A stretch of 64,000 nt of DNA, from assembly GCF_027570075.1 (NCBI RefSeq), contig NZ_JAKMUS010000001.1, forward strand, positions 1 to 64,000, read 5' to 3'. The position numbers were made by a program, and so were the translations under genes. The first letter of the stretch is position 1, and the number at the start of each line of letters is the position of its first letter. The stretch comes from Corynebacterium meitnerae. Its GTDB lineage: Bacteria; Actinomycetota; Actinomycetes; Mycobacteriales; Mycobacteriaceae. Below the pieces are notes generated by a model. The model was not told the origin of the DNA. It did no database searches and worked only from the letters and a program-made list of their open reading frames with translations. This document shows positions 43,159 through 52,093 of this stretch, piece after piece.

Positions 43159-45846
43159 GTGACTTCCGCTGATAATTCCTCTGCTAAGAAACGTCTTCTG
43201 CTCATTGACGGCCACTCGATGGCGTTCAGGGCTTTTTATGCTTTGCCGGTGGAGAATTTCTCCACGTCGGGTGGGCAGCATACGAATGCGGTGTATGGCT
43301 TTTTGTCCATGTTCGCGAACATCCTCGCGGATGAGAAGCCGACGCACGTGGCGGTGGCCTTCGATATTGGGCGCAAGACCTTCCGTACGGAGCGCTTCCC
43401 GGAGTACAAGGCGCAGCGCGAATCGGCACCGGAGGAATTCAAGGGCCAGGTGCCCATCATTCAGGATGTGCTGGGGGATCTGGCTATCGTCACCCTGACC
43501 AAAGAGAACTACGAGGCCGATGACATCCTGGCCACCCTGACCACGCAGGCACAGGATGATTATGAGGTCATCATTGTCACGGGCGACCGTGATTACCTGC
43601 AGCTGGTGAACGACTCGGTGACGGTGCTGTACCCCACGCGTGGTGTGTCTACCCTGACGCGGTTTACGCCGGAGGAAGTGGAGAAGAAGTACGGGCTCAC
43701 CCCGGCGCAGTACCCGGATTTCGCGGCGTTGCGCGGCGACCCGTCGGATAACCTGCCGAACATCCCAGGCGTGGGGGAGAAGACGGCGACGAAGTGGATC
43801 GTGCAGTACGGGGATCTGCAGAGCCTCATCGAGCATGCAGAAGAGATCAAGGGCAAGGTGGGCGATTCTTTCCGTGAGCGCATCGAACAGGTGCAGCTCA
43901 ACCGTGAGCTCACCCAGATGGTGCGCGACCTTGAACTGCCTGTCGGGCCGGCTGAGTTGGAGCTTAAACCGGCAGACGTGAATGCGGTGGCAAACGCGTT
44001 TGATGATCTGGAGTTTGGTGTCAACCTCCGTGAGCGAGTGCTCGCCGCCGTCCCACATGATGGCGCGCTCATTGAGGAAGAGGACGTTGCCGACGAGGTT
44101 GCTGAACTCACCGTTGATCAAGCTCCATTAGATGAATGGCTCAAAGAGCGTGAAGGTCAAGGCTTGGCCCTCTACGTCGTGGGTACTGGAGTGCCGGCGG
44201 GTGGGGATGCGCAGGCGGTGGGAATCGTCGATAAGCAGCGTCAGGCTGTCACGCGCGAGCTGGGCGATCTGAGCCCTGCTGAGGACGCAGCGCTGAAGGC
44301 GTGGATTGAATCAGACGCGCCGAAGTACGTGCATTCGGCAAAGGCCACGTGGCACATGTTGCGCGGTCGCGGGATGACTCTGAGCGGCATTGCGCATGAC
44401 ACGGCGATCGCGGCGTACCTGTTGCGACCGGGGCAGCGCACATATGACCTGGCAGATGTGTATCAGCGTCACCTCCAGCGACAGCTCGCGCCCGTGAGTG
44501 AGCAGATGAGCTTGCTGGATGAGGACACGACGGTGGTGGATTCCGCCGCGGCGATTATGGAGCTGGCAGCGAAACTGACGACGGAGCTGCGCGACATCGA
44601 TTCCTATGAGCTCTACGCGGACCTGGAGCTCCCGCTGGTGACCATCCTCGCGGAGATGGAAGAAAACGGCATCGCCGTCGATGTGGACGTGCTGCAGAAC
44701 CAGCAGAAGGAATTTGCTGAAAAGGTTGCTGCTGCTGAGGAGAGGGCACGTCAGCTTGTCGACGAGCCCTCGTTGAACCTGTCGTCCCCCAAGCAGCTCT
44801 CCGTCGTGCTCTTTGACAAGCTTGATCTACCAAAGACGAAGAAGACGAAGACGGGCTATTCCACCGCGGCGAAGGAGATTGAGGCTCTCGCGGCGAAGAA
44901 CCCGCACCCATTCCTGGATGAGCTACTCGCGCACCGCGAGTACCAGAAGATGAAGTCCACGCTTGAGGGCTTGATCAAGTCCGTGGGTGAGGACGGCCGG
45001 ATTCACACCACCTTCAACCAGACTGTCACGTCGACGGGGCGTTTGAGTTCCACCGACCCGAACCTGCAGAACATTCCAGTGCGCACGGAAGCTGGCCGCC
45101 GGATTCGTTCCGCCTTCACGGTGGGTGAGGGATATGAGTGCCTGCTCACTGCGGACTACTCGCAGATTGAAATGCGCGTGATGGCGCACCTTTCCGAGGA
45201 CCCGGGACTTATCGAGGCCTACAAGGAAGGGGAGGACCTGCATAACTTTGTCGGTTCGCGCGTGTTCGATGTGCCTATCGACGAAGTGACTCCCGAACTC
45301 CGCCGCCGCGTCAAGGCGATGAGCTACGGATTGGTCTATGGCCTGTCCGCTTACGGCCTGTCCAACCAGCTGGGTATTCCGGCGGGTGAAGCAAAGCAGA
45401 TCATGGAGAACTACTTCCAGCGCTTCGGCGGTGTGAAACGCTACCTGGACAAGGTGGTGGAGCAGGCCCGCCGTGATGGGTACACCTCCACTATTTTCGG
45501 CCGCCGCCGGTACCTGCCGGAGCTGAACTCCGATAACCGTGTGGCGCGTGAAAACGCTGAGCGTGCGGCGCTGAATGCGCCGATTCAGGGTACGGCCGCG
45601 GACATCATCAAGGTCGCCATGATCCGCGTTGATCACGCGCTGTCCACCACGACGCTCGCCGGGAAGCCGCTGGCCTCACGCGTGCTGCTCCAGGTGCACG
45701 ACGAACTCGTGGTTGAGGTCGCGCCCGGTGAGCTTGAACAGGTGCGCACGATCGTGGAAGAGGAGATGGACCGTGCGATCACCTTGAGCGTGCCGCTCGA
45801 GGTCTCTGCTGGCACGGGCAAGAACTGGGACGAGGCCGCGCACTAG
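43159..45846 (+). CDS. polA: DNA polymerase I
   Basis: An 895-residue repair and Okazaki-fragment polymerase. The N-terminal 5'-nuclease domain has the metal-site segments LLLIDGHSMAFRAFYAL, EADDILATL, VTGDRDYLQLV and LRGDPSDNLPNIPGVGEKTA. The middle 3'-5' exonuclease-like domain lacks the DxE of Exo I (it reads LALYVVGTG), so proofreading is probably absent, as in other actinobacterial Pol I. The polymerase domain has TADYSQIEMRVMAHLS (motif A), RRRVKAMSYGLVYGLSAYGL (motif B) and LLQVHDELVVEV (motif C). Start is GTG. Confidence 0.97.
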   Translation: MTSADNSSAKKRLLLIDGHSMAFRAFYALPVENFSTSGGQHTNAVYGFLSMFANILADEKPTHVAVAFDIGRKTFRTERFPEYKAQRESAPEEFKGQVPIIQDVLGDLAIVTLTKENYEADDILATLTTQAQDDYEVIIVTGDRDYLQLVNDSVTVLYPTRGVSTLTRFTPEEVEKKYGLTPAQYPDFAALRGDPSDNLPNIPGVGEKTATKWIVQYGDLQSLIEHAEEIKGKVGDSFRERIEQVQLNRELTQMVRDLELPVGPAELELKPADVNAVANAFDDLEFGVNLRERVLAAVPHDGALIEEEDVADEVAELTVDQAPLDEWLKEREGQGLALYVVGTGVPAGGDAQAVGIVDKQRQAVTRELGDLSPAEDAALKAWIESDAPKYVHSAKATWHMLRGRGMTLSGIAHDTAIAAYLLRPGQRTYDLADVYQRHLQRQLAPVSEQMSLLDEDTTVVDSAAAIMELAAKLTTELRDIDSYELYADLELPLVTILAEMEENGIAVDVDVLQNQQKEFAEKVAAAEERARQLVDEPSLNLSSPKQLSVVLFDKLDLPKTKKTKTGYSTAAKEIEALAAKNPHPFLDELLAHREYQKMKSTLEGLIKSVGEDGRIHTTFNQTVTSTGRLSSTDPNLQNIPVRTEAGRRIRSAFTVGEGYECLLTADYSQIEMRVMAHLSEDPGLIEAYKEGEDLHNFVGSRVFDVPIDEVTPELRRRVKAMSYGLVYGLSAYGLSNQLGIPAGEAKQIMENYFQRFGGVKRYLDKVVEQARRDGYTSTIFGRRRYLPELNSDNRVARENAERAALNAPIQGTAADIIKVAMIRVDHALSTTTLAGKPLASRVLLQVHDELVVEVAPGELEQVRTIVEEEMDRAITLSVPLEVSAGTGKNWDEAAH
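44226..44236 (+). repeat. CGTCGATAAGC motif, forward
   Basis: Exact copy in polA, read as Ile-Val-Asp-Lys. Confidence 0.8.
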
Positions 45847-45879
45847 GCAGTGCCAGTAGGCGGCATGAGTCGGGAGGGC

Positions 45880-47148
45880 TTAGTTCTCCTTTGACTCCGT
45901 CTCGGACTCGGTGTCGGATTCATAAGCTTCCATCTCTGATTCGAGGCCTTCCTTGAATTCCTCGAGGTCCAAGGCGGATTCCTCCGCGAGTTCCGCGAGC
46001 GTCATGTCCGCGAACTCGCTCTCCGGGTCCAAGTTCTCCTCGTCCGTGACAATGTCCACTGCGGCGGTGCGGACCTCGCTCTCCTTAGCCAAGTGATCGC
46101 GGTAATGGAAGTACTGGTACACCATCACGGCGATGACGAACAGGCCCAGGTAGCCAAGGATCGGATACAGGTTAGCCACCAGCGGCTTGAAACCGATGAA
46201 GGACAGGACGAAGCCGATGATGCAGGCTGCCACGTAGACCTTGTAGAAGTTCTCCGGCTTATCGCGGGTGAGGCGCTTGGCCAGCGCGTAAATCATGCCC
46301 AAGCAGGTGTTGAAGACCATGAGGAAGATCACCCACGTCATCACCTGACCCAGCATCGGGTTGATGTTGAACAGTACGGTCAACAGCGGCATGTCATCGC
46401 CGTTAACTGCCTGCGCCTCGATGAACAATGTCACCACGAGCAGGCCGAGCATCAGTGCGTACAGCGCGCCTGCGATGAGGCCACCAATGCGGACGGATTT
46501 GTTATCAAAGTTATCGCCACCAATGACGATGGCCATGGACACCGTGCATAGCGCGTTAAGGCCCGTGTGGTTGAGTGCGCCGAGCCACCACGTTGGTGCA
46601 CCCGTAGCGCCATCAACATTCTGTGCTGTCCACTCGCTTTGCGCTGCGAAATCAATGTTCGCGTGGGTGAACGTCCAGATCGATGCGGTGAGCACGAAGA
46701 TGATCAGCAGGGGAGTGACAAGCCCCAGGATGAAGGAAATCTTGTCCACATCCAAGAGTCCAACCAGCAGCATGATGACCAACATGGCCACGCCGCCGAC
46801 ATAGATCGGCCAACCGTAGGCCTGCTCCAAGTTGGAACCAGCGCCCGCGAACATGACAAAGCCAACGCTGAACATGCAGGCGATAGCGGACCAGTCCATG
46901 ACCTTTGAGGACAAGCCATCAGATACCGCACCGAACACACGCGTGTGCTCCGTTGCCTGGAAGTAGGAACCGAAAGCAAGGAAGGCCACGGCGGCTAAAG
47001 CCATGACAACGCCTGCTAGAGCGATGCCCCACAAACCCATCTCGCCGTAGGAGACAAAGTATTGAAACGCTTCCATGCCGGAGGCAAAACCGGCGCCGAC
47101 AACGACGCCAATGAACGCGAAACCGATTCCGATGCCGCGTTTTAACAT
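45880..47148 (-). CDS. YkvI-family membrane transporter
   Basis: A 422-residue protein with about ten membrane helices in a LeuT/APC-like arrangement. It opens with the glycine-rich first helix GIGFAFIGVVVGAGFASGMEAFQYF, where the unwound substrate site of such transporters lies. The C-terminal 65 residues are a highly acidic cytoplasmic tail (many E/D, ending SDTESETESKEN), which is unusual. Members are annotated only as putative branched-chain-like or amino-acid transporters; substrate unknown. A TAGGTGG ribosome site precedes the ATG. A large hairpin lies 34 nt upstream. Confidence 0.85.
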   Translation of the reverse strand: MLKRGIGIGFAFIGVVVGAGFASGMEAFQYFVSYGEMGLWGIALAGVVMALAAVAFLAFGSYFQATEHTRVFGAVSDGLSSKVMDWSAIACMFSVGFVMFAGAGSNLEQAYGWPIYVGGVAMLVIMLLVGLLDVDKISFILGLVTPLLIIFVLTASIWTFTHANIDFAAQSEWTAQNVDGATGAPTWWLGALNHTGLNALCTVSMAIVIGGDNFDNKSVRIGGLIAGALYALMLGLLVVTLFIEAQAVNGDDMPLLTVLFNINPMLGQVMTWVIFLMVFNTCLGMIYALAKRLTRDKPENFYKVYVAACIIGFVLSFIGFKPLVANLYPILGYLGLFVIAVMVYQYFHYRDHLAKESEVRTAAVDIVTDEENLDPESEFADMTLAELAEESALDLEEFKEGLESEMEAYESDTESETESKEN

Positions 47149-47181
47149 AAAAACACCACCTACGCGCCCTGGTAATACCGT

Positions 47182-47226
47182 GGGGCGCTAGAAAAAATTT
47201 GTTTGACTAAACAAGTCTAGTGCCCC
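47182..47226. promoter_or_regulatory. Nested inverted repeat upstream of the YkvI-type gene
   Basis: GGGGCGCTAGA and TCTAGTGCCCC pair at 10 of 11 positions and enclose TTGTTT-GACT-AAACAA. Either an operator with the inner 16-bp near-palindrome or an RNA hairpin in the leader. In the 353-nt gap between the divergent transporter and rpsA genes. Confidence 0.5.
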
Positions 47227-47296
47227 GGGTGGGGAATGATGGAACTGTCCGTCGGAGCGTCGATAGCAAATGCGTGTCCACGCGCGTGTCTAAAGT

Positions 47297-47325
47297 TTGA
47301 TCAAGCTGGGCAAATGGACTAATCT
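47297..47325 (+). promoter_or_regulatory. Candidate rpsA promoter
   Basis: TTGATC (47297-47302) and TAATCT (47320-47325) with a 17-nt spacer. It would give a 5' leader of about 170 nt containing an AGGAGGG that is not followed by a start codon. Confidence 0.4.
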
Positions 47326-47501
47326 CGTACGAGCGTATCTACGCTTTTGGTGAGGACACGGTCAATATAGGAGGGCCACCCGCTCCGAAGGCGAGATCGA
47401 AATCCCAGCTCATACATGGCTTTGTCGTGCGTGTGCCGGATTTTGAGAGATGCGCTCATGTCCATTTGCTATCTCCTATCCGTTTCGGAGCAACATAACT
47501 T

Positions 47502-48980
47502 ATGCCCACTTCTAACACCCCGCAGGTTGCCATCAACGACATCGGCAGCGCTGAGGATTTTCTTGCCGCAGTAGACGCGACCATCAAGTACTTCAATGAT
47601 GGCGACATTGTCACCGGCACCGTCGTCAAGGTCGATCACGACGAGGTTCTCCTCGACATCGGATACAAGACCGAAGGCGTCATCCCGACCCGCGAGCTCT
47701 CCATCAAGCACGACGTCGACCCGGATGAGGTCGTTCAGATCGGCGATGAGATTGACGCACTTGTCCTGACCAAGGAGGACAAGGAAGGTCGTCTGCTTCT
47801 GTCCAAGAAGCGTGCACAGTACGAGCGCGCATGGGGCACCATCGAGGAGCTCCAGGCCAACGACCAGCCGGTTACCGGTACCGTCATCGAGGTTGTCAAG
47901 GGTGGTCTCATCCTCGACATCGGCCTCCGTGGCTTCCTGCCGGCTTCCCTGGTTGAGATGCGCCGCGTCCGCGACCTGGATCCGTACATCGGCCAGGAGC
48001 TCGAGGCAAAGATCATCGAGCTGGACAAGCACCGCAACAACGTTGTTCTGTCCCGCCGTGCATACCTGGAGGAGACCCAGTCTGCGGTCCGCTCCGACTT
48101 CCTGCACCAGCTGGAGAAGGGGCAGGTCCGCAAGGGCGTTGTCTCCTCCATCGTCAACTTCGGTGCATTCGTTGATCTCGGCGGCGTTGACGGCCTGGTT
48201 CACGTGTCCGAGCTGTCCTGGAAGCACATCGACCACCCGTCCGAGGTTGTCACTGTTGGCGACGAGGTCACCGTCGAGGTTCTCGACGTGGATCTGGACC
48301 GCGAGCGCGTGTCCCTGTCCCTGAAGGCAACCCAGGAAGATCCGTGGCGCGTCTTCGCCCGCACCCACGCTGTGGGCCAGATCGTTCCGGGCAAGGTCAC
48401 CAAGCTCGTCCCGTTCGGTGCGTTCGTTCGCGTCGAGGAGGGCATCGAGGGCCTCGTCCACATCTCCGAGCTGGCTCAGCGCCACGTTGAGGTGCCGGAC
48501 CAGGTTGTTGGTGTTGGCCAGGAGGTCATGGTCAAGGTCATCGACATCGACCTGGACCGTCGTCGCATCTCCCTGTCCCTCAAGCAGGCAGATGAGGACT
48601 ACTCGGAAGAGTTCGATCCGTCCCGCTACGGCATGGCCGATTCCTACGACGAGCAGGGCAACTACATCTTCCCGGAGGGCTTCGACCCGGAGACCAACGA
48701 GTGGATGGAAGGCTACGACGAGGCACGTCAGGAGTGGGAGGCCCGCTACGCCGAGGCTGCACGCCTGCACGAGGCTCACACCGCTCAGATCGAGCGCAAC
48801 CGTGCTGCCGCAGCTGAGGCTGAGGCTAACGGTGAGGGCGCTACCCCGACCAACTACAGCTCCACCTCCGGCGATGCTGCAGCTCCGGCAGCACCGTCCG
48901 CTGGCGAGGCTGAGCAGGGTGGTTCCCTCGCTTCCGACGAGCAGCTCGCTGCTCTGCGCGAGAAGCTTGCTGGCAACTAG
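47502..48980 (+). CDS. rpsA: 30S ribosomal protein S1
   Basis: A 492-residue RNA-binding protein with four S1 (OB-fold) repeats: GDIVTGTVVKVDHDEVLLDIGYKTEGV, NDQPVTGTVIEVVKGGLILDI, KGQVRKGVVSSIVNFGAFVDLGGVDGLVHVSELSW and VGQIVPGKVTKLVPFGAFVRVEEGIEGLVHISEL. This is the shorter actinobacterial form. An acidic Ala/Glu-rich C-terminal tail follows. The ATG has GGAG 11 nt upstream. Strong codon bias fits high expression. A good terminator follows and coaE comes next, as in mycobacteria. Confidence 0.97.
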   Translation: MPTSNTPQVAINDIGSAEDFLAAVDATIKYFNDGDIVTGTVVKVDHDEVLLDIGYKTEGVIPTRELSIKHDVDPDEVVQIGDEIDALVLTKEDKEGRLLLSKKRAQYERAWGTIEELQANDQPVTGTVIEVVKGGLILDIGLRGFLPASLVEMRRVRDLDPYIGQELEAKIIELDKHRNNVVLSRRAYLEETQSAVRSDFLHQLEKGQVRKGVVSSIVNFGAFVDLGGVDGLVHVSELSWKHIDHPSEVVTVGDEVTVEVLDVDLDRERVSLSLKATQEDPWRVFARTHAVGQIVPGKVTKLVPFGAFVRVEEGIEGLVHISELAQRHVEVPDQVVGVGQEVMVKVIDIDLDRRRISLSLKQADEDYSEEFDPSRYGMADSYDEQGNYIFPEGFDPETNEWMEGYDEARQEWEARYAEAARLHEAHTAQIERNRAAAAEAEANGEGATPTNYSSTSGDAAAPAAPSAGEAEQGGSLASDEQLAALREKLAGN

Positions 48981-49039
48981 TGGCCAGTAGCTGAAGCTAC
49001 TAACCACTAAGGGGGAGTCGAAAGGCCTCCAGAGAATCA

Positions 49040-49069
49040 GGTCCGCACCGAAAAGGTGCGGACCTTTTT
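49040..49069 (+). terminator. Rho-independent terminator of rpsA
   Basis: GGTCCGCACC / GGTGCGGACC, a perfect 10-bp stem with GAAAA loop and TTTTT tail. Confidence 0.92.
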
Positions 49070-49087
49070 CCATGCCATGAAGTCGAC

Positions 49088-49093
49088 TACGGT
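49088..49093 (+). promoter_or_regulatory. -10 element TACGGT, leaderless start of coaE
   Basis: TACGGT ends 7 nt before the ATG at 49101, which excludes the in-frame ATGs at 49056 and 49077 inside the terminator region. Confidence 0.6.
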
Positions 49094-49100
49094 GGCGGAC

Positions 49101-49706
49101 ATGAAAAAGATCGGTCTCACAGGCGGCATTGGTAGCGGGAAGTCAACCGTGGCGGCGATGCTCGCTGAAGCGGGTTTCAGGGTCGTCGACGCAGATAAGA
49201 TTGCCCGGCAGATCATGGAACCTGGCTCGCCAGTCCTGGCCAAGGTAGCTGAGGAGTTCGGCCACGACGTGCTGAACCAGGATGGCACCTTGGATCGTGC
49301 GGAACTCGCGCGGCGGGCGTTCGGGGATAAGGAATCAACGCAACGCCTTAACGCGATCACTCATCCGGCGATCCGGGCGGAATCCAACCGCCAGTTCATC
49401 CAAGCGGAGACCGATGGTGCTCCTGTTGCGGTATACGACATGCCGTTGCTCATCGAACTTGGGTTGAACAAGGACATGGACCTGACGGTCGTGGTTGACG
49501 TGGATGCAGAGGAGCGCGTGAAGCGCCTCTTAACATCGCGGGGCCTCGACGAAGCCGATGCGCGTGCTCGTATTAAACAGCAGATTGATGATGGCGCGCG
49601 CAAGGCCGCCGCAGACTGGGTCATCGATAACAACGGGCCTGTAGAGAATCTCGCGCCCCAAGTAGAGCGTCTCATTGAGTCCGTTCAGGCCGGACCCAAG
49701 AAGTAA
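49101..49706 (+). CDS. coaE: Dephospho-CoA kinase
   Basis: A 201-residue P-loop kinase for the last step of CoA synthesis. The start MKKIGLTGGIGSGKST has Walker A at residues 8-15. AGFRVVDADKIARQIMEPGSP holds the catalytic Asp, HPAIR and YDMPLLIELGL are family blocks, and AEERVKRLLTSRGLDEADARARIKQQ is the lid. It lacks the C-terminal GrpB-type extension found in mycobacterial CoaE. Start chosen at 49101 because of the -10 box and family N-terminus. Confidence 0.96.
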   Translation: MKKIGLTGGIGSGKSTVAAMLAEAGFRVVDADKIARQIMEPGSPVLAKVAEEFGHDVLNQDGTLDRAELARRAFGDKESTQRLNAITHPAIRAESNRQFIQAETDGAPVAVYDMPLLIELGLNKDMDLTVVVDVDAEERVKRLLTSRGLDEADARARIKQQIDDGARKAAADWVIDNNGPVENLAPQVERLIESVQAGPKK

Positions 49707-49804
49707 CGACATCTAGGTGACGCACACACAACTAGTTGCTCATATGACCGTGAAAGTTCAGTGACGCGCTAGGGCAAAGACATGTCTGATTAACCTGTTG
49801 TCCT

Positions 49805-49810
49805 TAGTGT
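49805..49810 (+). promoter_or_regulatory. -10 element TAGTGT, leaderless start of the DUF4259 gene
   Basis: TAGTGT ends 8 nt before the ATG at 49819 and argues against the in-frame upstream start at 49798. Confidence 0.55.
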
Positions 49811-49818
49811 CACCTGCT

Positions 49819-50184
49819 ATGGGTACATGGGATATCGGGCCGTTTGATAATGATCCGGCCTTGGACACCGTTGCAGCATTGGCGGACGGTTCATTCCGCA
49901 TGGACCAATTCCGGTTTGAATGCGGGCGTGGTGCTTTGGGCGCGGATGAGGCGGAATCTGTCTTGGCGCTCGCTGCCGTGCTGAACGGGTTTGTTCCTTC
50001 TGAAGAAATGCGCGCAGCGTTGTCTTATCCATTTACTAGCGACGATCGGCGCTGGATCCGCAGACGAGCAGACCAGGCCGTCAACCCGGAGATCTCCGAG
50101 TTGTACGACCTGTGGCGGGATGCCGGCGAACTGGAAAGCTGGCTCGCCGAGACCCGCAAATTCTCAGGCAAGTTCGTGGGTTAA
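49819..50184 (+). CDS. DUF4259-domain protein
   Basis: A 121-residue cytoplasmic protein. The opening MGTWDIGPFDNDPALD is the diagnostic start of DUF4259, and the ending (SELYDLWRDAGELESWLAETRKF) is also typical. Family function unknown; members are scattered through actinobacteria as single genes. It converges on the acyltransferase gene with a 12-nt gap. Confidence 0.85.
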   Translation: MGTWDIGPFDNDPALDTVAALADGSFRMDQFRFECGRGALGADEAESVLALAAVLNGFVPSEEMRAALSYPFTSDDRRWIRRRADQAVNPEISELYDLWRDAGELESWLAETRKFSGKFVG

Positions 50185-50196
50185 ACCCGCAAGTAT

Positions 50197-51933
50197 TTAC
50201 TGCAGGAAGTCCCACAACATGTCGGATGCCTTTATCAAGTTCGCCTTAAACACTTCCGGCTTCTCAGCAGTATCCACGTTCCAGGAAACGCAGAACTCTG
50301 CGTCCTCCGGCAGGGGTGTGTAGGAAATGCCGAAGCCTTCCGGCAGAGTTGGTGCGAAGCAGTAACGCACGATCTGCTGGGCACCGCCGATAGACGTGGT
50401 GGACAGGAAATCACGGCGTGCAGCAACGACAGCCTCATCGTTGAAGAACGGGTCGCTGTCATCGATGGTTGCCATCATCTGAATGTGGCGGTCAAAACCA
50501 TTGCCGGACTTGCAGCGCTTCACCCAGCCGCGGTGCGCATTAACAGCAGCGAGCAGATCCTCTTCGGTGGCCGTACCCGCGACGAGCTTCTCCGCGAAAG
50601 TGACCGCCTCCGGGGTAGCTGCGCGCAAGCATTCGGTACGGCCAGCTCGGAATTCGCGCATGTCCACTGCTTCGTACACGGCCCGCACGCGGCCGTACGT
50701 GAGCTGCTGTGCAATGTGCATGGTCAACTGTGCGGATGCATCACGACTGAATTTGAACGGCATCTCAGCTGGCTGGTTGAACGGGGCAGTGATGATCTCC
50801 GCAGCAAGCTTAGCTGCCTGGCCGTCATAGGCAGCCACGCGCTGCTTGATATCAGCCGCGGTTGCCTCGTCGAAGTTCCATGCGAGCTCCTCGGTAGCGA
50901 GCTCGGTGAGTTCACTGGATGTTTCACCCGGCAGTTCCACTGCTTGCAGGCGGTTCATGGCGGTGACCAACGTTGCACCGTCCATGCAGGAGTGTTCCAC
51001 GTGAACAGCGATCCACTCATCCTTCAGGCTCACCTGGTAGCTCAGCGGCTTGTAGGTCCAAGCACCACGAGGTGTAAAAGTAGCCTCGCGGATGCGCTGG
51101 GTATCGGATGTATCCCCGTCGGAGAGAAGCTCAATGGTGAAGAGCATATCGCTCAGGCGGTTGTACACCGACTGGTTAACGCCCTGGTTCAGCATCTCCG
51201 GCAGGAGCTCGCCAAGTACGCCGGACCCGAGGAGGGATGGGGCGTTGAAGTCCATATCAGCGGGGTCTGCTGCCGCGGCCTGGATGTTTTCCAGCGCGGT
51301 CTTGATTGCATCTGCCGATGCGAGCTTGCCTTCGCCGTCGGTGATGCGGATGGCAAAAAGACGACCGTTGACAAAGACACCGATCTCACGGTTCGTTTCA
51401 TCGCGCTCGCTTTGCCACATCACGTCCTCATCGGGCAGTGGGTGGCGCAGACCACCAGCAAAAACAAACCACTGATTCAGCGTGATGCGATTACCTCGAG
51501 CATCCACGTCCTCCGGAAGGTTCTTAGAGGCCGCCTGCAGGTGCACAGTCGCCGCACGCTGGATGAATTCAACCGCGCGCTCGAGACCAACGGGGGTGTT
51601 CTCCGCGGGAAGAGCAAGTTGGAAGCCAACGTTCGTGGTCAATGGCAGTGGCTCGCGGACTGTGAGGTAGCCGGAGTACCACTCGTCGTGAAGCCAGTTG
51701 GTGCCAGCAGCAGCGCGTTCTTCGGCGCGCTCACGCAGAGCCGCGTCGAGCTTCGGCCCAGCGCCGTGACGGAACTTTTCGACGATGTCGTTGGCGTGGC
51801 TCAGCGCATCGCCGTCAAGCACTGCAGACAATGCGTGCTTATATGCATCTAGCGTCTCATCGAGCGGCGGGACCTCGAGCACCTTGAGATCGAGGGTTGA
51901 TGGGTGCGGAGCGATGGTGGTGTTTTCCGACAC
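50197..51933 (-). CDS. Choline/carnitine O-acyltransferase-family protein
   Basis: A 578-residue protein of a family that is mainly eukaryotic. The catalytic His lies in VHVEHSCMDG near residue 313. Later blocks such as YGRVRAVYEAVDMREFRAGRTE (the Y-x-S-x-S..R/T-E region that binds CoA and the alcohol) and GGAQQIVRYCFAPTLPEGFGISYTPL agree with the family. It should move an acyl group between CoA and an alcohol such as carnitine or choline. GTG start at 51933, chosen because AGGAGG lies 8 nt upstream. It sits downstream of the peptide-import operon on the same strand, beyond a 12-bp hairpin. Confidence 0.85.
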   Translation of the reverse strand: MSENTTIAPHPSTLDLKVLEVPPLDETLDAYKHALSAVLDGDALSHANDIVEKFRHGAGPKLDAALRERAEERAAAGTNWLHDEWYSGYLTVREPLPLTTNVGFQLALPAENTPVGLERAVEFIQRAATVHLQAASKNLPEDVDARGNRITLNQWFVFAGGLRHPLPDEDVMWQSERDETNREIGVFVNGRLFAIRITDGEGKLASADAIKTALENIQAAAADPADMDFNAPSLLGSGVLGELLPEMLNQGVNQSVYNRLSDMLFTIELLSDGDTSDTQRIREATFTPRGAWTYKPLSYQVSLKDEWIAVHVEHSCMDGATLVTAMNRLQAVELPGETSSELTELATEELAWNFDEATAADIKQRVAAYDGQAAKLAAEIITAPFNQPAEMPFKFSRDASAQLTMHIAQQLTYGRVRAVYEAVDMREFRAGRTECLRAATPEAVTFAEKLVAGTATEEDLLAAVNAHRGWVKRCKSGNGFDRHIQMMATIDDSDPFFNDEAVVAARRDFLSTTSIGGAQQIVRYCFAPTLPEGFGISYTPLPEDAEFCVSWNVDTAEKPEVFKANLIKASDMLWDFLQ

Positions 51934-52028
51934 GAAGCAGGCCTCCTGTAGGTAGGTCTTTAACAAAGTGCATACACAACCCACTCTACCTACCAAATGA
52001 GTTGGCCAAGACCTGCATAAACATGATC

Positions 52029-52056
52029 TTCTCCGCCACCTTGGGGTGGCGGAGAA
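52029..52056. terminator. Perfect 12-bp hairpin after the peptide ABC operon
   Basis: TTCTCCGCCACC / GGTGGCGGAGAA with loop TTGG, between the ATPase stop and the acyltransferase start. No T-tract on either strand, so termination is likely but not certain. Confidence 0.55.
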
Positions 52057-52093
52057 GAAAAGGAGAGAGGTGGCGAATCGATTGTGGTCGTTG

